Positions 26,357-39,548 are shown, numbered from the stretch's first letter. The stretch is 64,000 bases of DNA from Echinococcus granulosus (GCF_000524195.1 NW_020170382.1:2902771-2966770); one strand, 5' to 3'. Program-made: numbers and translations. Notes: generated from the sequence alone by a model not told the origin.

Positions 26357-26899
26357 TCACTTCTTAGTGAGTTTAGAAGTCTTCGATTTAGACCTAGACC
26401 TCCACATGGGCTTCCGTATTGGCATTGGCCTGGACTTTGGTTTGGGTTCTGGTTTCGGCTTAGGTTCTTCCTCAGATTCATCCTCATTGTCGTCGGAATC
26501 ATCATCGTTGTCGGAAGTATCATTAGAATCTTCTTCGGATCCTTCGTCAGAATCATCATCGCCATTTTCATCCGACTCATCATCTTCTTCCTCCGTGTTA
26601 GAATCCTCACTAGAATCATTATCGTCATTTTTATCTGAGTCTTCCTCTAATTCCTCATCGTAATCGTCATCGTCGACATCTTCGCCTCTCCCATCTTTTT
26701 TGGTCGCTTTGACTTCGACCTTCTTTTCATATGATTCCGCCTCAGACTCTGCCTCCTCTTCAGAGTCCTTCCCATTGGGATGATCATTCCACTCCTCCTT
26801 CATTTTGTTACCTTTCCCCTTGGTCTCTTTTTGTTGAGCTGCCATTCCTTTCCTCGCTTCACGTTTCTTACGTATTTTTTCAATAAGTTTCAACGTCAT
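26357..26899 (-). CDS. 180-aa protein with basic N-terminus, Asp/Glu/Ser tract and basic tail (paralogue B)
   Basis: The single-exon frame starts at ATG (26,899-26,897); an in-frame TAA lies upstream in the AT-rich leader. Residues 1-35 are Lys/Arg-rich (MTLKLIEKIRKKREARKG). Residues about 70-145 form a long Asp/Glu/Ser tract with many CK2-type sites. Residues about 146-156 are a Lys-Pro/Glu-Pro repeat, and the last 25 residues are basic with RSRSKSK. There is no signal peptide or membrane segment. The N-terminal pattern and acidic tract match the neighbour at 22,759-23,115, but this protein adds a basic C-terminus. An acidic stretch between basic ends is common among nucleolar proteins and histone or ribosomal-protein chaperones; this is suggestive only. 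The antisense strand is also open here because of the triplet-like composition. Confidence 0.6.
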   Translation of the reverse strand: MTLKLIEKIRKKREARKGMAAQQKETKGKGNKMKEEWNDHPNGKDSEEEAESEAESYEKKVEVKATKKDGRGEDVDDDDYDEELEEDSDKNDDNDSSEDSNTEEEDDESDENGDDDSDEGSEEDSNDTSDNDDDSDDNEDESEEEPKPKPEPKPKSRPMPIRKPMWRSRSKSKTSKLTKK

Positions 26900-27873
26900 T
26901 GGGAGCTCGGTTACTATAATGAATTAATTCGCACAGTGGTTAAGATAATAAGTTCACAAGTGTTTTCCGTTATGATCAGGTTTAAAATAGCAAAGCATAA
27001 TACTCTTGATGTGTACATAATATTACAAAGGAGTCAGATTTGCCTACCAGGTAAGTTATGTGGCTCCTCATTTCTAGCTTCAAATACCCTATTTCCCATC
27101 GATTATAGCAGAATAATTTGGTATAATCAAACCTTCTCTAGGCCGAAGTGCTGTTTCCTCAATTAATCTCGCCTTTATTGTTCATCATACAAATCTAGAA
27201 AAACCCAAGCAGCAATTTCTGGCTACCAAGGTGTCAATCATTTGGGTGTGACAATTGCTCACTAGTAACTGATTCGGTGATAGCACTTAACACCAGTCAG
27301 GTGGTGCATACTTATTTACAGCCGATTAGCTAGGCATGGAAAACCTAACCGTCATTGAATCCCCAAACGCATTGTCTCCTCAGTAAGTGTAACACTAAGC
27401 TGATATTGTAAATCCATAGGTATTTGGAGAACGCTTTTTCGTAAAAACATAAATGTAATTCCTGCTAGTATACACTAAAACATGTGCTTCTCTGTGCTTT
27501 TACTCAACCCAATTCTAATGACAATGTTGCCTCTCCTAAAATGTTAAACACATTGCCTTTGTTTTGGCGCCAAGCTCATGGCAGCCCCCGAGCCAATCCA
27601 ATGCCGCCTATCTACTGATACATAAATCAACAGTTAGCGAAAAGATGTTTGGTCACTCAACAGCACTTCCCCGCGGCAAACTGGTTTACAGCATAAGGCC
27701 ACTTCCCCCAAAACTTTGAACAGTGCCACCCCATCGCTGGTCCACAAAGTTAGCTAATCATTGCATTCCCTTTACTGCAAACATGAAAAAAAAAAGTTGT
27801 GAGCAAACCCACGCAAGCACAAAACGTGCATTCTTATTTCAAAGGTACAACACCGTACAAAGTAGAGGTGTGC
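26900..27873. other. Intergenic DNA between acidic gene B and the 3' end of WDR75
   Basis: This is AT-rich with no supported exon. A plus-strand open frame at 26,780-27,166 overlaps acidic gene B in antisense and has no recognisable pattern. On the minus strand AATAAG occurs near 27,835-27,840, about 35 bases after the WDR75 stop, and may serve as its poly(A) signal. Confidence 0.45.
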
Positions 27874-30800
27874 TTAGAGCTCAGGTTTCCTGAAGAGTTG
27901 AGCCAGCAGCTGCTCAGGTGGTGGAGCGGCGTCCACGGGATACTGACTAATTCGACGCAAGGTACGCACCAATTCCGCGTCCGTGATTAAGTGAGACTTG
28001 AGTCGGTGCGTCGGCAGCAACGAATGTTCTCCCACCGGCGTTGAACCCTCCTCCTCCATCATCTCGTCATCATCGATGCGCTCCACCCGCGCAAGCAGAC
28101 TTGTTGTCTCTGTTCGTGACTACGGTAGAAGTGTAGGAAAACAGTGCTATACGTGAAATTTTGGATATTAGTAAACTTGATTAGGCTATCACAATTCGCA
28201 GGGCGCAAGTCCGCACGAGGATACGAAAATTAATTAATTAAAATCGTTCAATTGCCGATTAAATTATTACAACATCACCGTCGCCTAGTGGTACTAGGAT
28301 GATACGTCAATGAATTTAAAAAAATATTTTAATATCAAATCTTCGATAAAATCGAATAAACTTTCAACAAATTGCATCATCCAAGACTTTCGTTAGCAGA
28401 TATATTGTGGATCAAGCAAAGCACGAGGCTCAAACAACTGGTATTATAAGTAAAAACCGTAGTTAAAATACCGAGCCTAAATGCTGGGTGAATGCAATAA
28501 ATACTTCGTACTTAGACGAATTAAGATTGAAGTTAGTGATAAAGCATTGAAATCTAGATAACTTAGACCGCCAGCACAAGGCAACCTTCATTAAAAAAAG
28601 TTAGCCAAAAGGAAAGCAGTAGGTTAAAAGCTACCGACCCTTGGGAGTGATTCCACCGATGCAGAAAAAGGCTTCACACTATAGACGGCCAGGTCCCTAC
28701 GTCCAGCATCGCGACCCCTGCCCGTAGCGATGACAGCAGCCAGAGGTGGCAGTGTCGCCGACTTTGTCTTCGACGGCAGGAAGACTAGTGCTTCGGGCTG
28801 TGTGGGGGCTGGCTTTCTTTGCTTACCATCGTCGGAATTGCGACGCTGACGGTCACAGAAAGGTAGTAAAGGGAGTTGAGGCAAAGTGACCACCATTTGG
28901 AGATTAGCATCGTACACGACACCTGCATGACATGTGGAAAAAACACGGCTAATCAGACTTTGGGAGCAGCGCAGCTGCCCTTAGGTGATAAAGCACTAAG
29001 AATGTCTCAATTGTATTATTAGACCCCAGAACGGATTCCTTTAGATATTCAGGTATTTTCAGGTTTATTATTCAAGAAAATATAACTACTCATAAATATC
29101 AACCCTCATTTGGCAAATATTTTTAAAAATTAAGATTTACTATACCTAAAAAGCTATGAAATACCGAGATATCAGACTAAGAAAATTACTTCAATTTAAC
29201 ATGTCATTAAAAGTAAGCTTAAACATGATTCTATTATTTGAAGTCGTACGTAAAAGGCATTCTCTTGGCTTATAAATTTAAACAGTCCAAAAAGTAGTAT
29301 TTTCCCTAATCCCATACCAAATGACTTCCAGTAACGAGCCTAAGGGGCCCCATTTTAAGAAATAAAAAAAAAGAAGACAAGCAAAACACGATGCCATGGC
29401 GTAGGGGATCAGAATGCTAAATACATGCTGAATACAAGCTTACTATGAGAACCTTCAAAACATCACTTGATTAGTGAATTAGGAATAGCGTAAGAAACAG
29501 GAAAAACACTTCTAGCATTAGGATTAAAATTGCAGATGGAATTAAGACACCAATTTAGCAAATACCTCTACTGAGAGTTTTCAATTCACATAAATTGAAA
29601 CGATATTGGTGACATACTATGAAGCAGTTGAGATCCCAACAATACTCATGTAAAAACCAGTTAAGTAGAGGTGATAATGGCGAGGGTACGATAAAGACCT
29701 CATAAAACTACCTGTGGTAACGATTGCGGATTTATTAACAGTGTGACTTAAGCAATCTAAAACGATGCCTATCTCCATCTTAAATTGAATTTGTCAATCA
29801 AACAAACAAAATTGTAGAGTACAAATATCGTTTTAAAAGCATGTTTGATAAATATGTATCCGGAATGCGTTCACATACTTCAGTTAATAAAAATGTTTTA
29901 ATTCTAGCTTTGTGCTCAAAATTCCAACCATCCACTGCAGAATAAGAAGTGCCTTAGAGAGTCGAAGAGTTTTTACGATTGCTAACTCAGTAAATCCGAA
30001 AAAAAAACAGGAAACGGAAAAATAAACTACACCGCTAAAGTGTGATGAAAATAAGGGGATTTGTCCAAAATAAGTTAATAACAAATAACATTCTAATCAT
30101 TGGATACCATCGATGACTTGAAATCAGGATAAATGTGTACACAAAACAACGACAATACGACGAGACTGAAAATGAAATACATTTCTACAAGATGAGATGA
30201 TAATCGAAAAGGACTCTAACATACGAAAAGTGTTGCTTTGGGGAAGGGTAAATCTTAGTGAGAGCATATAATTGGAATTAAATGGCACAACTAAAGGTTG
30301 ATAAAATTAATGATACATCGAAGGGAAATCAACTATAGGTAGAAGTTCGAAATTATGAGTTTCTTTTAAGCGATTGTTGAAAAGTACTACACAAGAGACG
30401 CTAGTTACCCACTTATCTGTTTTACCTCAAATTATGTGAGTAAAATGCAGTTATAATTGTACACAAAGCGGTCTTCGTCAAAAAGTTTTATCAAACCGTA
30501 TGTCGACTTAACAATCTCATTAATCATCCTAAAATGTTAAGTAGTCGACTCAAACATACAAGACCCATTCATCAGTCCAACGGCCACGACACCGCACGTC
30601 TGATCAACGGCGAAAGCCCCAGTGGGGGCGAGGTCAAAGACGCCCGTACGGGGAATAAGGCGGCCCCGTGGATCCACAACGAGAAGGCAGAGAGCACCGT
30701 CAGCGTCCCTACGCTTCGACTTGGTGGTGAAGGCGGGACGGAGGAGGGCGACGCAGAGGCGCTTAGTGGGGTCCAGTACCGCCAGCTGGCAGATCTCAAC

Positions 30801-33800
30801 GACCTCATCTGGAAAGCTGCCCACCTTCCAGTCGGACCAAGAGGGTAAGTGACACGCATCCAATGGTAACATATCCTCCATCACGGTGGAACCTGCAGAA
30901 AGAAGTTGTATTGAGGTGCAAAAAGAGGCGACGACGGCTAGTACATCGTTATACAGCTGTTAATTACCTTGACTTATAATCTCTAATGCTCCCACCTTCT
31001 CGATAAATCTCGATAATTATAATACTTGAATGTTAAGGCCGGGAATGTAAGAGCTGAGACCGCTAAAGATTTGAAGTGAATCCACAGTACTAAAGATGAG
31101 TCCAGATTTATTCGATTTCCAGGGCTGCTATTCATTAGTTAAATTTAAACTCTCCAGCTATACTGCAGGTATCGCGCAGCTAAATATTTCATTTGTGGTC
31201 GAAGCGCCTTGCAACTATAGATGAACGTTTCTACTCTGAAGCATATTTGTGGAGATTAAAAAATCATAGGTAAAAGGTTGTTTGTAAACTTTAAAATATA
31301 CTTTACTTGCATTGTAAAGACATTCATTTAACGTATGATTACAATCCACTCCTAAAAATATGTTTTGTCCTTACTTCATATGGAATTTACGCAAAACTTG
31401 GTTTTACGGTTTGGTCAATTCCCTAAGGTGTCGGAAATTTACCTTAATGGGGCAAAAAACTTAAACAAGGTCGAATGCGCAATACTATTTCTTAAATTAT
31501 GATAACTATCAATTACCGAGACATTATTCACCCAAGCGATAAAACATTCTTTGATGGTGTGTCATAAAAATTCATCTAAAAGATTAAATGATGACTGCCG
31601 ACATCTCCCTACATCTCTAACGAAAATAAGAATTGTGGGAACCAGGTTTCGAAATTGATGTGACATCTCTTAAGTAAGCACTTTAAAATATAATGCAACC
31701 GAGAAAAGTTACGCATCAATCAAGTGAAATCCGGCATCTCAATAAATGGTATGAAACAAACAACGCCAGTCACAGGCAAGAGACCCATAAAATATAACAA
31801 AAATAAAAGATATCTACTAATTTTTGGAGAGTAAACGTATATCACTAGATTCATCCTACACATTTTATTTCGAAAGTTAAAAGTCAAAATCCATCAATTT
31901 TTTTGACAAACCTGACTGCCAACGAATCCACATGAAAGAATTCAGAGAAAGACCAGTGGCACGAACTACAATACTTCGAAGTTTCTCCTTCGAGGCGGCA
32001 AGAGCCTCTTCCCGGCTCCTCATCAGCTCTCCTGTGGACTCCTCGTCGGAATTCAAGATACAGAGTTTTGAGGGCGCTGGTGAAACAGTCTCTTTGACCT
32101 CCAAATAAAAAATTCGATCGGGATTCGAGGCAATACATGCTGTCAACTTCCAAGGCTTTTGAGACGCCTGCACATCTGAAGAGACAGGAGAGTAGCTCAA
32201 ATAAGAAAAGCAAACAAATAAGTTAATATGATTGCGCATAATAAAAAGTAGCTACTAAAATTTCCAAAGTACTCTACTGCCTAAAGGCATCACCACTGCA
32301 ATTCCAAGTACCTCCTAATCCAAACATGAGATCGTAAAGAGTTCAAATTCGCACAACCTTTAAATTCTAGACACACAACCAAACCTGCCCTTGCTATATC
32401 CAGTTCTCTCTCACTCATTTTTACCAAATATGTTTTTGAAGTGATAGACGGAGCAAAGCAAACTAACGAAAAGGCGAATATTTCAACAAATCAAATAATT
32501 TTATGCGAAGGAAAAAAATAATATTGCATTAAATTTCCAACCAAATGTAAGTCTATCATTCAACTACAGATAATCCAAACCCTTACTTCCTACACACCTA
32601 AATAATGCCTCTGGAGAGTTTCAAACGCGATCGTGTAATTCGACTAATGCCAAGAAAAGGCAACAACCATCCCGAGAAATGTCAGAGGAATACAGGGGTT
32701 GAGGATGAACCAGCGACACCCTCCCCTCTCACCCCAACTACCAAGGTGCATATCTTCTCACAAGCACGAGATATGACGTCTTGCGATGTGATCCCTTGTA
32801 GAAACAGGACTTTCTTTCCACTTATCTACTAGTCCTGGTTCTTCCCCAATAAGTCTTTTCTATCACATCTTTCAGCTCTATCACACCCAGCAGATACATC
32901 TCAGCCATAACCAATTGGCCTCCAGCAAGTGGGTAATTACGTCTTCAGAGCACCACATACGCGCCTCAGAACTGGGAGATGGGTAGTGAGTGAATCGTTT
33001 GGGAGTAACCAATTATATGTTCGTCTGGTTACTCAACGTAGCAACACAAAAGCCATTTCTCATTACAGCTCAATCGACAAACCACCCCAAATGCACGCCT
33101 TGAAAGAAGTGCCGAACAAACTGATAGTCAGCGAACATTACCGTCATCTACAAAGTCATGACAAGTGGCGCTCATTTGGTTTGTAGCCTCCACAACTTCC
33201 TCACTTGATGTAGATGTAACTCAAACGTTTCATCACTTCCACTAAACAACACTGCAAGTTGGTCTTGGAAGGACAACCTCCATTCACTTTAACTACCATC
33301 GCCACGCAACTCTCCACTGCCAAGAATAAGGCACCATTCTGGACGTGCTGCATCCTTGATGGTTTCGTCACCAGAGCCACACCTTTTATTTGACCTATTT
33401 CTGGGTAGCACATTCTGATACTACATATCACAACCTCCCCAAATGTTACACAACCCATTTTGTCGGAAGCTTCCGCAGTCCTGGAGTCGAATTCACTTTG
33501 ATTCGCAACGCAGACAGGCTCGAGTCCCAGCCACTAGTTTCAATCGATCATTTATGATAATGAGGGTTCAAAATGAGAAAATAACAATAGACACCACGAA
33601 TCAAGGGTGCTAGCACGTCTATGCTCTGCAACGCATACTAATAATTACGCCTTGCACGTTCTTACGAGACACAAGGTATTGCAGCGGTCCATACCGGAAA
33701 TCCCGCCAATACCTCAATCGGTTGATAGTAGGAGACATTTTACCTTATGGAAACATACCTGAGACGGAGTTGTACTGCCACACGAGGACTCGCTGGTCGC

Positions 33801-36800
33801 GCAAGATGAGCAGAGTCTGGAAGCCTTGTGGTCCATCCGGATGTCGAGTGAACTTCAAATCGGTCGCTTGACAGTTAAGGTAGGCCAATGGTTCACCGAA
33901 AACAGCCTCATATTCAAATCTGGTGCGAATAAGAGGGAAAATTTCTCCAGGTTAAGATAGATCGAAAATCTGAAACAAGTATTTCGATCACGTCAATCAT
34001 CAGCAATAGTGACCATTTTTTAACAAATTTTAGCTTTATTTAGCACTGACAATTCGAAGTATTTTAACAGAACAGACACTCAGAATAACCAACAGACTTT
34101 ATTCCCGGTATTTCACCAGTTAATAGTGCCAATAATGCCATTAATTTCCGTGGCATCCGTTCGTAAAGCATTCACTATTCGACCGGCACGACATAAAAGT
34201 TTGTATATCTCCCATTTATAAATGCTGTAAATATCCGTGACCTCAAATGCTTTCAGCTATGAGAAACGGCCTTATGAAATCACATCACATCAAATCGCAT
34301 CGCACCAACATCGAATATTGCAACAACAATTTCTGTGATAATGACAATGAAGAAAAGGACAAAGATATTCTCGGATTCTAGTTCTTAATACGACTCAGAA
34401 AGCTCAGGATCCCCTCGCAATCATCACCAATTGGAATCGCAAAAACAATCGCACCAAATTCGAGGCATATACCGATATTTGGATTGGCAAAACCAAACGC
34501 AGAAGCCAATTTCAATGGGCTCACCCGGAGGAAGGGGCATCTTGGTCACGGCGACGCACACGCCTCCACCAGACAAGTTGGGCCTGATTGTCTGAGCTGT
34601 GGCCGGCGAGGTGGGGACGCGGCACTGGGAGTCGGGGAAGCTGAAGTTCCGCATAGGTGGCCACCCACTCGCCGTCCTGCCACGCCTCTGCCAAGAGTAC
34701 CTCGGAAACCAGCGGCGACGGCACCGCGTCGCACACTACGTAGTGCCGCTGGTTTACATCCATCTAGACGACAAATAAAACAAATAAGCAGAATTTTTAA
34801 AGCCTAAAACATGGCCTATTTTGTTCTGACAAGTTAATGCGCACTTATTTGACTGTGTATGGCGAGTAAGGTAATTAGTTGCTAAAAACTAATTATATTC
34901 CCAATCGTTAAATGATTAAATTGGATATTTCAAAGCAGTCTGCAAGGGATGTTGAAACGATATTGCCACATCGTTTTCGTACTAATCTGAAAGCAGAGAT
35001 GAGGGATATTCTGTTTCACTTCGATTTCAATTCGAATTAGACAAGCTGTACGAATAACCCAAGCAGAAATAAGGAATTTGCGCCTATCAAAAGAACGTGG
35101 GAAGACGAACATCACCCTAGTGACTTGCGCTGCATATTTTCGAGAGAGTCGAATTTGGCTTCAGCTAGTAATAATGGACTTATTAGCCCCTATGTCCCAT
35201 GCCACCTCAAAAACAAGAACTAATTGCTTGCTGGCTGAATGACCCTACCGAACCAAGGATTTTGGCGGAAGCGGGGTCGACCACCTGCAGACCGCCCAAT
35301 GCGCCAGACAGAAGAAGGGAGGCGGACGTGCTATCGTCGTTATTGTGGCCACAATCATCGTGGGTACCGGCGTCCTCGGCATTTGGGAGACTGAGTGCGG
35401 TGAGCGCGCGTGACTGCCGCGCAGCGAAAGCTCGCCAACGTCGTGGAATCTGGTCAAGTCCCATGTGCTTGTAAATAATTTGCATGGCCCCGTTCACTAT
35501 GAAAAAGCCTTAAATTGGAAAAAAAATAGCTGAAGTTCGATTAAATTAACAAGCCCGTTATATTAACTCCCATTCTCACCTAGAAACACTCATTTTGTCG
35601 ACTGGTGCCTGCCAGGAACACTTCTAAATTACAAGGATTCAGCACCTTTTTTACATATAAAGATATGTAAAGCCATGTAGCCCATAAACATTAAGTGGTG
35701 CGCATTAAAAGAATAAAAAAGATTGTTTAATCTATACAATAAATTCTAAAAGTTTAAATAAAGCTCTTTTGCAGTAAATTAACCCTAGGACATTTCATCT
35801 CCACAAGATCGATCTAGAAAAGCATGTGCTTCTTGAGGACAAAAATGATTTGTACGTTGGTGAACATAAACAACAGGAATATCACGCTTTGACAAGGTTA
35901 ACAGTTTCTAGCATGAAAACGGTGAAAATTCAATAAACATGTTGCATGGATAGTTGTGTCCCGTAGTGTCAACAATGATTTTGCACAACACTTACGATCA
36001 GATAGAGAATACGGATTTCAAGTTGTACGGGAAATCGGGTCGAGTCAGGGCTACTATCGTGTACAAACGTAGCCATTACCATAACAAAAATTGCCCCTAA
36101 TTTAGCCTTAGTCTATAGGAAATAGTAGATCTAGTAGTAGTTTATTCTAAAAAATCCTCTGGTATTTATCTGAAAATGTCATCATAAGCACCCAAATACC
36201 GGAAAGCTCGCCAGTGACAAATAAATTTTGAAGTAAAGGCAGATACCAGGCAACACAACCCCAATGGAAAAAACGGGTCTCAAGACCCAAGAGTGTTAAA
36301 CTTACAATTCCTCTCCAGCAAAACTACTGCGCAATCGCCCGAATCGCCACCCGGTGAGCTGATTTCTTGGATTGGCGAATTCAGCATTGAAAGGAATCGG
36401 CGATTCTTTATGCCGCCAAAACAATCCGTCAAGTCCCACTTTACCAGAACACCTTCAATACCTCCACTGTAAAGATGTTTTCCTGAGAGGATAAGCCAGT
36501 ACATCAACCCGTAAGAAACGAAAGCGTAAGAGGATTTGGCCCAATACAACACTAACCTTCACCAGTAAAAGCAAGAGCTGTCACCACAAAGTTGTGCCAG
36601 TGCATTCCAGAGCGCCTAACGTGTTTCGGGTGCAGCAAGCGCCACCCAGAATTGAATTTTTTGTTGATGGCGTGGAAATGCCCCACATCGGCTTCATCTT
36701 CACCAGAACTGTCATCGTCACCGTCCTCACCTCCTTCGACATGCATTTCATTAAAAAGGTTAGATGAAGTAGTAGTTAGATTCCACCAAATCATAATTTC

Positions 36801-37635
36801 ACCCATCGCATTTCCTGTGGCAACAATGGCTTCAGTGGGGTGACATGCGACACACGTCAGACATTTGTAGGCCTTTGCGGCAGATTTCTCGCCGACAGGG
36901 AAGGTGTAGCTAGAAAACCATTTAACAAGCACAACAAACTCACCATGTGTAATCGTTGAATTTGAACCAATGCAAGTAAAGCTTAGTATTTGAAACAGCA
37001 GCAACAAAGTGTTCCTAAACAATTTGATATGTGAAAAGGGAACTCACATTGATATCAAACAAGTGTTCAACTTCGATTCCAGGAAAAATTCGACAGCCGT
37101 TTTGAAATGATATATCAGAAATACTTATATATTCTAGAAAATGAAATACAAAAAACGGTACTTGATTTCCCATGTCCCAGTAAGGAAGCATATGTATTAT
37201 GACTATGGGCAATACGAGAAATCGGTTTGCGCATAATTATTTTCTACGAATATGCCGTTAACTCTCCATCAGCTTACGGATAAAGTGTGGCCATCTTCAA
37301 TGTCGGATACTATAATCTTTCCGTCCAAGCCACAAGAAAACAACTAGAATAAAATAAGCACAAAGACCTACAGGCGTACCTTGGCTGATTCGATCCATAA
37401 TTGGGTAATCAGGTCACTATGAACGGGAACTTTATACAGTAATTTATCTGAGTCACAACTGCAGGCATATATAACCTTGTCAGAAGCATATATGATGACA
37501 CTACAATTTGGACCTGGAAAAAGAGCCTACTTATCATGTTTAATATACAAAGGAATAGTATTTGTTAGAAGCCCAGACTTTCGTACAAACCTTCGGTCAA
37601 CCGAACCGACCTCACGCATTTTTTCGAGCGAGCTT
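27874..37635 (-). CDS. WDR75: WDR75 / UTP17, WD40 protein of the small-subunit processome (start codon not placed)
   Basis: Fifteen exons join in phase: 37,591-37,635; 37,380-37,513; 37,278-37,343; 37,162-37,243; 37,048-37,133; 36,944-37,014; 36,557-36,909; 36,306-36,482; 35,249-35,496; 34,525-34,763; 33,759-33,919; 31,912-32,175; 30,560-30,892; 28,635-28,922; 27,874-28,109. This gives about 926 residues (human is about 830). Diagnostic matches to WDR75 are LYSCSLDG-like LFSCGLDGKI, the LTCVACHPTE block with GEIMIWWNL, MHWHNFVVTALAF, and LYSGGIEGVLVKW. These are WD40 blades of the N-terminal propeller. An acidic insertion (GGEDGDDDSSGEDE) interrupts the exon 36,557-36,909. In other eukaryotes the protein sits in the t-UTP/UTP-A complex in the nucleolus and supports pre-rRNA transcription and 18S processing. 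Introns 2-7 are 28-36 bp; 3' introns reach 1.6 kb. The initiator ATG must lie in a short exon upstream of 37,635 that I could not place. Confidence 0.85.
32176..33758. other. WDR75 intron with GC-richer, repeat-like insert
   Basis: This intron of about 1.58 kb contains a GC-richer part at roughly 32,600-33,500. It is open on the plus strand at 32,605-32,832 and 32,929-33,186 and on the minus strand at 33,201-33,458. None of these frames is recognisable. The composition differs from the neighbouring introns, so an old mobile-element insertion is possible; no terminal repeats were found by eye. Confidence 0.3.
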
Positions 37636-39548
37636 CTGAAAAATTAAGGTCATTTAGTTCACTTGAATCCCAAACTCAAAATTTTGAGTCCTTTGTGTTG
37701 CCATATTTTAAACAATGTAATGTGTGTTGCAATTTACTCTTACCAATTATGATTTGTTATTTAGGCCCACTTATGTGGTTGAATGACTGTTCTAGTATGA
37801 TGGGTGTAGATTTGTGCTTACCTAAAGTCAAAGTCCATTTACTAATTAAACATCTTAAATTCATCTCTTTTAAGGTTAAGCAGTTGGTTTGCCACCGTAT
37901 TTGACATTAAATTAAGACAGATTACTTCAGTTACATCTAGTCGTGAACACTACTGTAGCGCCCCGGGACTTCCTTGAAGATGAAAGAAGACAGTAAACTT
38001 GAGCACACTACATATATTTGCTACAGAAAAGGTATTTGGGCTTCTGGCACGTCTCAAAGGCCAGTCCACTCGGTGTGATACAATGGCCCCTCGCCAGTAC
38101 CGAGAGATAAACAACCATCGTATTACATTACGTTCTAGAACACTAAAAGTTATGCGCTTGATGCATTAAGTGACAGTTCGTGGTGATAAAATGATTTATA
38201 AGGTCGATAATAAAAATATAAAGGTCTTTTTTTTGTTAGGTTTTGGATTTTTCTCCCCAATATCAAGCAAATTCGCCCTGTTCAGATGTGTATATTCCAC
38301 ACCTACGACATCATTTGTAATACATCCTACTTGCACTTTATACAGCTGATCATTTGTAGACAACTTTTGGCGTATATTTCTCGAAGTTTGTGAAGGCTAT
38401 TACTAACAATGTTGACCACATTGGGACTTTACTACACTATTTTATAAAGAATTGCAGATCCAAGTCATTTCTGGTAATAAGTTGAACCCAATCAAGTTTA
38501 TTCTTTGAAGAAAAGATTGCCAGCACATCCAAACCAAAGGAAAATAAATATAAATTTTAATATCCCCTTTAAAAAGATGACTAAAATTGTAGATTAATGT
38601 TGTTGCCAGAATAAAATTACCGCATTGATCTAGTATCTTTTTCCGACTGTGTGCTAGACTACGGGAGCACTTTATTCATTCTGATTTGTACTGGTGCTAC
38701 ACGCCAAGTTTTTTTGGTCCATGCTAATAGCCTTCCATTTCATCTGCACTTTGTTACATGTCCTTCCATAGAACTTTGGCTTGCTACTACTCCAGGGAAG
38801 ACTGAGAGTGCTAAAAACATCAGCTGTTTTAAGGCTGTTATAACGGTGCTTTTTAACGTACATGCGATTAAAGTTCTTCCGTAATTCATTTCACTGACTA
38901 CTTTCCATTTCTCTCTTCGGTTAAAATTGCCAGAATTTCATTTTTTAATTTGGTTTAATTTTCCCGCATTCGAGTATATCACCACTTAGGCCTTCCGTAT
39001 TTAACTTCTAGCTTCCACCGTGACTGTACACTAAAATTGACTTAGTATTCGAGGTTTGGGAGTTACTACTAATGCTAGCAGATACATTTGAGAATTCAGT
39101 GGGTCGAGTGCCTTTGAGTGTTGTTATATTGAGGGCTAATTTGTCAGTTAGGTCGGCTAAAATATACTTTTTAGCAGTTGAACCTACTACATTTTGAGAC
39201 TGACTTACCAGCTATGATTCTGCTGACTATCGTTTGGCCTAAATGTTTGATGGCTATAACGTTTATGTAAAAATAACGGCCAATTTGAGATCACATTGTC
39301 AAAGTACTCATCCTTGAGCAACAGGCTAACATTCCCAGCCACTTCCTTCCCCCTCTCCTTCCTGTCAAGATCACTTAAATATGGGTGCCACTTCTTAATC
39401 GGTGTTCATATCCTCTGGAAATAATCAGCATCGACCTTCTGCAGTCGCGTATTTGGTGCCTCTAATCAGAAGCGACCATAGCACCGAATCCAATACGGGA
39501 TAAGTCGGTCTATTTGTCTTTTTGTGATTGGGCCCCTTTCCATCCCAG
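37636..39548. other. Intergenic DNA upstream of WDR75
   Basis: The WDR75 promoter and first exon should lie here on the minus strand but could not be identified. A family A repeat copy lies near 38,700-38,830. No other exon is supported. Confidence 0.45.
38700..38830 (+). repeat. Short dispersed repeat, family A, copy 5
   Basis: CCATGCTAATAGCCT is identical to the block in copy 3 near 9.0 kb, and the copy ends with CTACTCCAGGGAAGACTGAG. The middle differs by several small insertions and deletions. Confidence 0.5.

Noticed and set aside
26324..26663. Plus-strand Phe/Ile/Ser-rich frames opposite acidic gene B
   Set aside because: Antisense of a low-complexity Asp/Glu/Ser tract; no start context or domain.
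37822..37838. Candidate WDR75 first exon (ATG...TTTAG/GTAAGC, minus)
   Set aside because: Good donor, but it leaves two bases while the next exon needs one; joining gives an early stop.
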